Part shown: positions 48,301 through 57,300 of the stretch, one piece after another
Numbering within the stretch: position 1 is the stretch's first letter
How the letters are laid out: each line of letters begins with the position of its first letter
NCBI GenBank assembly: GCA_019916065.1
Contig: CM034238.1
Coordinates: 28,507,246 to 28,571,245, forward strand
From: Vitellaria paradoxa
Lineage: Eukaryota; Streptophyta; Magnoliopsida; Ericales; Sapotaceae
Length of the DNA: 64,000 nucleotides
Reading direction: 5' to 3'
Program-made: the position numbers and the translations under genes
Notes under the pieces: generated by a model
What the model saw: only the letters and a program-made list of their open reading frames with translations
Told to the model about the DNA's origin: nothing
Databases searched by the model: none

Positions 48301-51300
48301 AATTTTAAAACGATCATCTTGTCTCTTTTTTTCTCTATTTCATTAATGTTAGCTGATAGTGGTTAGAGGGAGTTCAATTCTTTATACATTTTTTTCAGTG
48401 CAGCAAAGTAAGCGGTAATTAGAAGTGCACAGAAAAACCAAATAATCCGAAAATCGAATCAATCCAACCACTTCAGTTCAGTTGGGTTCGGGTTTATATC
48501 AAAATCGGTTCAGTTCTGGATTAAAAAAAAAAAAACCCAATATTTTCAGTTCAGTTCTTGAGTTAATAGACAAAAAACCCCAATCGAACCGAGAATAACC
48601 CAACCTAAACCAACTTGAAAACTATAATTATAATATATAATTATATATAATATATTATATAATATACATATTATTATATAATATCATATATAAAACAGTT
48701 ACTATTTTATAATTAAAGCAGTAACTACTATTTTTTTTTTCTACAGGCTAAATAGTAACTACTACTAATATACAATTATTTATTATGTAATAATCATTAT
48801 AACTATACAACATGTAAAATAGATGTAAAACAATAAATATCATTATTAAACAGTAACTGTAGTTCTATGGATTTGATAATATATATCATATATAATCATA
48901 TATATAATATTATGTATATTATAATATTTATAGTATTAAACCTGAAAACCGAACTGACCTAACTTAATATTTTTGGTTCGGTTTGGTTCAATTCCAAGTT
49001 GAAATTGGTTTGGTTTCGGGTCCAATTTTTAAAAACTGAAAAAAAAAAAATTGGTTGGGTTCTACATTAGGTATAAACTTGAACCAAACCGAACCACACA
49101 CACACCTAGTAGTAATGCTTTTACTGAACTGTTGAAATTTAAAAAAACTCACTAGAAAATTACATATTCTGTTGAGGTCACTAGAATACAACAGATGGAT
49201 ATACTTCCAAATATTCTGCTATGTCAGCCTCCATAAGGTTCCACAAAAGGCTAACAATGTTAGCATCATTTTGAACTCAAAGATCATAATAATCTGTTGT
49301 TTTTGTTGAAATGAATTAAGTGAGATGTTTCGGTTTTCCAAGTCCAGTGAGAGCTATCTTTACTGCCTTTGACCATTGGAAAAAGTTCTTTTTATTGAGC
49401 TTTGGAGTGGTTAAATGAGTAGGCAAGTGAGAGGAATCGTGTGTTTTGAAATCCAAAGGAAGATCGATCAAAGTGACACTTATCTTTGAAGCGTTAGAAA
49501 TGAAGTACAGTGCTGTGGAGTTGCTAGAAAACTTATCACCGGAGGAATGCGATCACACTAGTGGGTGTCGATAACAATGATGAAGCTTTTTGCAATGGAA
49601 GCCGAGGGTTGCTGTGATGAAGCTTCCAATGTTGAGGGTTGCTGTTACGAAGCTTTAGATGACGAGCTTCAGATGACGAGAGTTGTTGCGATGATGAGTC
49701 GGAGCCAGCGATGATGGCTAAGGCTTCGATTGCGATAAAGAGAATGTCGATTAGTGTTGACAACTAGGGTTGCTGTGAGAAAAGTTGAGTCAACGATTTG
49801 ACGATGGCTAAAAGAAGAGGACGATGATAGATGACTGCAATAAAGAAGAGGAAGACGATCACTGACTATGATGAAGAGGATAATGACGATCACTCGCAAA
49901 GTTGACACCGACGATGGACTTTTACACAAAACTCAAAAAATTTAGACAATTAAGATCTCTGCTCCCATACCACGTCAAGAGTCTGAACTGAATGAGAAAG
50001 CTTCACACCCTAAAGGTCGTGACAACATCTCCTTATATACGTGAAACTATACAAATTTAGGAATCAAAATCATATCTTCCCCTATTCTTGGAAAGGATAA
50101 ATCTATGACATATTCTATAACTAATTTATACGTCTACAACAATCATACCTACAACAACCCCAACACCGCCTCAAAGTTAGAAGAATACACCGTAGATGAG
50201 TCAAATTGGAGAAGTCTGCCCCTAAGAAAATCATGGAATCATCAACAAAGAGGTGTGTAATCTCCAAGGCAAGGCTGTTTGCACCTCCAACCTTGAAACT
50301 TCCAGTCTCGCGTCCTCTGATGTCCTATCGCACATTTTACAGAATGCTTCCATAATCTTCAAAAGAATTAGAAGTGGAGATAAGGGGGTCCCCTGGACTC
50401 TTTGAAGCTATGTTGCTCAGACTTGGGTGTGGATGTCAGACTTGGGTATGCATCCGGATGTAAAATTCGCTTATTATTTATATTTTAGGAGACAGGGACT
50501 CGGCTAAAAAAGTGCCAAAATCGTGGATATAGGTACGAGGATAAGGCACATAAAAAAATATTACAAATTATTTTTTTCTATAATCAAACATTTTTTAGGA
50601 TAATTTCTTTTATAAAAAATTATTAAAATAATTATAATTATTAGGTTAGTTTGGTCTACGTATATAATACATAGAATATAAGAGTAGAAGTCTCACATAG
50701 GAAATGTTTCTATCAATTTAATTAATGTTAGTGTAGTTAATAGCTTGCTTGGGACATATGCCTTCTATGTAATACACATAAACGTTGAACAAACTTAATC
50801 ATGTTTGCATGATCAATACAAAGAGGACAAAAGGTTAAAGCCATTCAAAGAACCCTTTGGACAACAACCTCCATTTGAAACTCAAGCTCCACTCTGCTCG
50901 ACAATGGCAATAGACCAAACCCTTCTCAAAGCCGTATCCAAGATACCGGCTCTGCGTCGAACGTAGATCTCACATCAGAATTTGAATCGCGTCATGTCGA
51001 CAAAGTTACTCCAGCCCAAAACAGTGAGTCCGAGTAACACAAACTTTGAAGAACCCTTTAAGAGTGCCATTAATCAAGACTGAGAGCTTGAGTGTTGAGA
51101 TACCTCTTTAATCCATTGCCTCCACTTACTCTGAAAGCCCATTCTAGCCAACAAATAAAGCAAAAAGTCCTAAGAAACATGGTCATAGGCTTTTTTCCAT
51201 GTCTAACTCGCAAATCAGCCCCAAAATCTCCTTCTTCAATCTAGAGTCCACTACCTTATTTACTATTAAAGAATCATTAAGAATCATACGTCCTTCAATA

Positions 51301-54300
51301 AATGCATTTTGGGAATTAGACACCAACATCCTGCTACTTTTTTCAACCGAATTGCCAAACCTTCGCTATCAGATTGTAGAGACTCCACCGGGCTAATAGG
51401 TTTGTAGTGTCTAACATCAATTGCTCCTTTCTTCTTTGGAATTAGAGCTATGAATGTGGCATTGATGCTCTCACAAATTCCCCATTCTTGTGTTAAGAGA
51501 CCTCCACATGATGTCCACTATGACTATCTTCCAACTACTTAAGAAAAATGCCACTGTCATCCCATATGGCCAAGGGGCTTTATCCCCATTCAACTGATTT
51601 AAAGCTGCCACAACCTCTTCTTCAAAAAAGGCTCCCTCCAGTTGATCTACCACTTCCCTTGTAATGGAGTTAAAAGTCTAATCCATCTAGTCTAGTTCAC
51701 GTTTTGCAAACAAGTTACTCTAGAAGCCTACTATTCCTTGCCTTATTCCTTCTGACGACTCCTGTTCTCTATTGGAGTTTGCCAATTTATGGAAATATTT
51801 CGTATTTCTATTATCAACAGATGTCTTCAATTCTAGCAAGGTTGCTGACTCTCTCTTCCATTGAATTATTGCTTTAATCTCCTCAGCTGTCACTTCACCC
51901 ACCTCTTCTTTCTGGTCCCTCATCCTAATTACCTCCATCAAGAATTTTTTAACCCACTCACTTAAATTCCTCTCAATTCCAAACCCCTAAATCCCTTTTC
52001 AACCTCTTTCATTTTTGGATAAAAACATAGCTCACTTTTATGGACACCTGATAACTCCCACACCATTTAGCTACCCTTTCCTTAAAAAATTTTACTAGTA
52101 ACCACATTCTGAAACCTGAACAGAGTAGGACCCCGTCTAATATCCTATAATCTAGACTAATGGGATAATGGTCCGAAACTAGCCTGGTTAGCCTAACCTG
52201 GCTAACCCCTAGGAACTAGTCTTCCTAGCTTCCCAAAATCACATTCTCAAGCTATTAAGAGAAATAGACCAACTAAAATCACCAACCACCATGGGAAGGT
52301 CTATCAACCCCATGCTATCAATACATTCATTGCAAACTCATAGCACTAGTTATATTACTGCTTCTAATCCCCTTTTAAATGAACCTTGTAATGTTGAAAT
52401 CCTCCCCTAAACACCAAGGAAGGTCCCATTCGAAATCAATACTCAATAATTCTTTGTTGAACACTTCTTTGTCCTCGTTGCACACATGCCTATACACTCT
52501 AGTAAAAATCTATTCAAACTCATCTTTGCAGTTCCTATATCTTCTGAATACGCCTATTTATTGAACACAATCAAAGCTTCTTCCATCCCACGTAACCAAA
52601 ACTCCTCCTAACACACTTTCAAATCTATCCACTTTACCCATTTATTCCCTCGTATTCTCCTCACGTCCCCATCCTCCAATTCAAGCATCTTGGTTTCCTG
52701 AATGCACATTAAATTGCCCTACCAACACTTCAGAGCTTCCTTAATTGAAGCCTATTTCCACTACCATTCAACTCTCTCACATTCCAACTCACTATTTGTA
52801 TCTCATTAATCCGACAATAAAAGCCACCATCACTAGACCCCCTCACCTAATCTCTCACCATCACTGGCATTCCTATTTTTTCTATGTCAATGATCATTCC
52901 AAATTTCTCATCTCCCTCGTCCCCTTCACTCCCATTGATTTCTCGATTCTACTAGCAATAGCCCTATTAGCTAACATCAATCTTCAATAGCTAAAAAAAG
53001 TTGGTGGATTTCCTCTTCCATGCCTTCATAAGACACCCCTAGAGCTTCTTAAAAGCCTTCACCTTTTTTAATACCCACTTTGATACAGCTTCTGCATCTT
53101 CCCTACACAATGCATAAACCTTGCATCTTCTCTAATATCCTCCTTAGCTAGTGGAGCACATGCTATAAGGAAACACATCACAACACCTCAATTCCCCTTG
53201 GCCTCCCTAGCTTCAACTCCAAAATTTTCCTCCTCCTTACCCTTGCCATCGCCAATAATTGCCAAAGCCAAATTATCCATCCCCATAGACCCAGATCTCT
53301 CACCCCTTGCATAGTTCAGTCCAAACACCATCTTGACCCTCAAATTCATTGCCACATTGCACTGAGAAAGAATTTGTATCCTTTGCCAAAAGAGAAACCA
53401 TATAAAGAAGAATCAAAAGTTGTAGTCATGAGCCTCATCACATAAATAGCTAGGTTATCTTTCTGGGCTTTAGTTGCTTTTTAAACTTTTGGGACTTCTT
53501 TTAGGTCAACCCAATATTTTTCTCCCAGCATAAGCTTTTTCTGGACTGATTTACCATTTAAAAAAAAAAAAACTAGCATTATTGGGTAAACCCACGTCAA
53601 GCCTTATAAAATTGTGGGCCTTACCGCTGGAATTACAAACTCCAAACTGCCCTGCCAACCCACTAGCCCAACCCTTTATATAAATAATCTTACCTCGCAC
53701 GACTCATATGCCTACCAGAAAACTCCAGAAACTTCAAGCTCCTCTTCTCCTGATGTACTATTACTTGGTGTTGGTATCATGTTTAGGACATCTACCTTTC
53801 TAGCACTTGACCCATCTTTTTCTTGATGATGTTGGCCTTTGACTTCAACCAACAAATGGTTTTATGATAACATGAGGCCTCCATTTGACCCACAGAAGGA
53901 TATCGAAACAATAGTCCCCATCTTCTATGAGAATCGAAGCTAGAATCTTCTAGCCTCCTTCCCCCCAACCTTCACCATAAAACATCAAAGATCATTTCCG
54001 ACCTTCGCTGAGTCGCCAATCTCCATCAAGCCTCCACAAATCTTGCTGATGTCCCTAAAAATGTTCTTTGCCCACCGATGAGAGGCCAGTAATCTTTAAC
54101 CAAATCGCTTCCTCTTCGCATCATTCCTAGAGCATCAGCCCTAACGATGCCAGTGATCCAACAGTGACCTCCCTCCTATGCTCCCACACCTGCCCCAGAT
54201 GTCTTTGGCCACATCCTTCTTGCGAAAGTGAATAGAAACCATTTACCACTTTGCAATCAAGTCTCCACACCTCGTGAACCTGTCATGTCTTCCCGACCCA

Positions 54301-57300
54301 ACATGTAACCCCCTTAATGTCCACCACCAAAGCTTCCTTCTCCCTAGACTTCCCCACTAAACTTCTCTTCCAAGATTCTTGTCGCTCAATTCTCTTAGCC
54401 CCTTATGCTCGAACACACTTCCATGTTCTAGTAGTTGTAACTAAAGTCTAAATATGTAATTCCAACAAATTTGATGAAGCAACCATCCCAACACAACCGT
54501 GTTCTTCACTCCCCCCCCCCCCCCAAAAAAAAAAATCAAACTTTGAGACAATCACCTTGAGGAAACCCCAATCTCCTCCCGGTGGATTTCTCTAGCATTG
54601 CAACTAGAGCTCGACTGTATAGGTAAAGTAGTCTAAAATCCACTGACCTCAGACCCTGGGTTTACTGAAGGATACATAGAATCATTCGTCTTTCCCTCCC
54701 CTCCCCCACCAAAAAAAAAAAAAAAACCAACCCAATTGCACAAAGACTCATACCCTATTTGATGCCTTCGCACACATGAATTTCATCGACTTCTTCTATT
54801 CGTTGAAAACATGGATGGATCTCGAGTAACCTTTACCTTTCTCTAGTAATCGAATTTCACTGTCGCTATGGCCTTCATGAATGATATCTATCATCATTTG
54901 CCCACTGTACATGTATCTTCTCTTGGAAGAGAAAAACCTACTTTTTGCCATTGTACAAAAAAAAATGTGTCCCAATCAATTGGTTGGTTTTAGAATTATG
55001 CGATGTTAAATTTTGATGCATGAAAGCCTTTAAGTGTGCTATCAGCTATTTATGAAATTTATTAAAAATAACATGTTTCCACATATAACCATGCAAAACA
55101 TATTATTTAAAGCTTCTCTCATACCATGCAAAATACCTCTAGCCCCACCATGACGAAAACCCTTTATTTTATAACAAACTACCAATTAGAATCATAGAAC
55201 AAGGCTTCCCAATTGCTTAATGAACAGGAATCCCAAATTTTGACTCATCTCCATTTGAAATGAATCACAATCAAATTCTATGTACCAAAGAATAAGTTCA
55301 AAACAGCTTACCATTTGTGCTAAAATCTAGGGTCGGGCATTTCTCAGTGTTGGTGACTTTTTGGTTCCAACAGACAGAAAGTTCTGTTGCCTTTTCAATG
55401 CCTTTTGAATGGTATGGGGCAATGTTGTGAGTGCCAAATTGGAGGGAACCCAATAAATCATTCTCAATGCACTCATACCTGCAAGAAGTTAGAAGGTACA
55501 TGAATAACAAGAATTTTAATCAAGTTTAGGGATTTATCACAGCCACCATACTAACATTTTCTTGCAGAGGTTATCAGTGATCACAGAGAGGTTGATGACT
55601 TGCATCCTGATCTCCATTACTTTGTCCTGACCATACTGATCAAATGGCTCTTCTATAAACTTGGAGAGCTTCTCCACATTTGCTTCAAGTTGCTGCTGCT
55701 GGTCCTCAAACAAATGTTGCTTTATTTCCCTTTCTTCCGTCGTCATCTCATCCTTAAATAGTTCGTCACCAAACATATAGAATGCAAACGGATATGAAAA
55801 TGAAAGCACCCGCCTTGATCTGAATAACCTGTAAAATCCATTTGTAACCCAGCTGAAGTCTCTAAGTCTTGAATCCTTCTTTTCTGAATTCGACACCTTC
55901 TCTCTTATAGTCTCCTTCAGGTTAGATTCAAGTTTAAATGAGTCTGTATGAGCTTTGTAGCGATTATGATAGTGCATGTAACGGTAGAGATCCCGCTTTG
56001 CACGCTCAGCCCTCTTCTCTCGATCTTCTTTATAGCGACCACAACTGTGACCATTGATATGAGACCAAGTATGATCACGACCGGTAGCGCCACCACAAAG
56101 CCAACTACACGTCAAAAGTAAGATAAATATTCAATTTAAATTCCACTGCAAAGAAAATAAAACAAAAACTCATAATAAAAAAGGGCCAAGGCATGAAGAA
56201 AATAGGGGTGATCAAGCAGGCAGACACAGAAAGAATCTGTGGCCAAACAAAATGCAATTCATATTGCAGACGCAAACATATGACAGAGACAAAATATGGC
56301 CATATATTTCCTGCCTTCAGTAATCAAGTCAATTCCATCCCATGTTCTGCCCAATTAGAATAGTTATTTAATAATAAGAGGCTAATCACAAAAGCTGGAT
56401 CTCCACAAATGCCGGGGAAAAACAAAACAATGAGAACCTCAAAATATACACGTAAAGCATTACTATCACTCCTTCAATTCTAACTGCAAATCAGAACCAA
56501 TGCTGCTTGTATGCTATCGGGCTTATAGATCAAGCTAGTGGTAAATTTGGGTTGCACATTTCGCATTGTAATGAAAGTAACTCAAAAACAAATCAATCAC
56601 ATGCTAGTCTTATTGATCACCGACAGAAAGTTAATTCATGACACCTTGGTCAGGTGTTTCTCTACACATTCTATACATGTCAAGAACTTCAACCCAGAAT
56701 ATTATTAATTTTTAATAAATAAATCAAATTTATTGATGCAGGATCAGGGGCATTATTTCTACCAAGAACATTATGCAGGAGCCCAGGAAGCAACCATGAA
56801 GTAATAGCCTTTGTGTTTGTAGATACATGTACGCATACATATTAACAAGCATAGGTTTGTGAGTGACAGCCAAAATATGTTTCTAAAACAAAACTGAGGC
56901 ATTTCCACAAGACAAGAAAACATGTTATGAAAGGGACACCTCAATGATTTAGGCTTTATTCCCCCAATCAAAAATTGATGTCTCATCAGAGCCATGTTAC
57001 AACAGCGCCATTTAAATCAAGAATATGACAGCCCCCCATCTCCTGTTTTCTTAGTTAGTCCCATAAGCAGAGGAAAAATCTACATCTAACCAAAATGCAC
57101 ATTTAGAAAATTATGCTCATGGCCATCAAATAGATGCTCAATAGGTAAAAGATCAGTCCTGGAGACAAGATTTAGAAATAATTGTGATCTATGCAGAACA
57201 TCCATATGTCAGAAAGACAGAAAGCTCCCTCAATTTTCACTGGAAAGTGTGAAAGCTCTAACTTTTCTCAATTTAGGATGAAAAGGTGAACTTCTTTCAG

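Larger units (their letters stand above)
45025..50156 (-). mobile_element. Ty1/copia element 'copia-2' (main part), inserted in LINE-1
   Basis: 5' LTR 49973-50156 (184 bp). PBS TGGTATGGGAGC is at 49961-49972 on the minus strand. The 3' LTR start (TGTTAGAGATATG) is at 45075, split by the gypsy insertion and completed at 30512-30649. gag, protease, integrase, RT and RNase H follow in order down the minus strand, all decayed. The flanks (ACCCC right, ATTCC left on the + strand) are an imperfect 5-bp TSD. A foreign AT-rich element sits in its leader at about 48415-49118. Confidence 0.82.
27372..55311 (-). other. ARI: Giant last intron of ARI, 27,940 bp
   Basis: The donor GTAAGC is at 55311 and the acceptor TTTCAG ends at 27372. 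It contains a copia LTR/pol remnant (28160-28750) and the LINE/copia-2/gypsy/copia-1 nest (29.2-54.5 kb). 27372-28159 and 28750-29180 show no recognisable feature. Removing the nest leaves only a few kb, close to a normal intron. Confidence 0.8.

Noticed and set aside
56771..56995. 74-residue minus-strand open frame in an ARI intron
   Set aside because: No signature, and it lies between two phase-compatible ARI exons.
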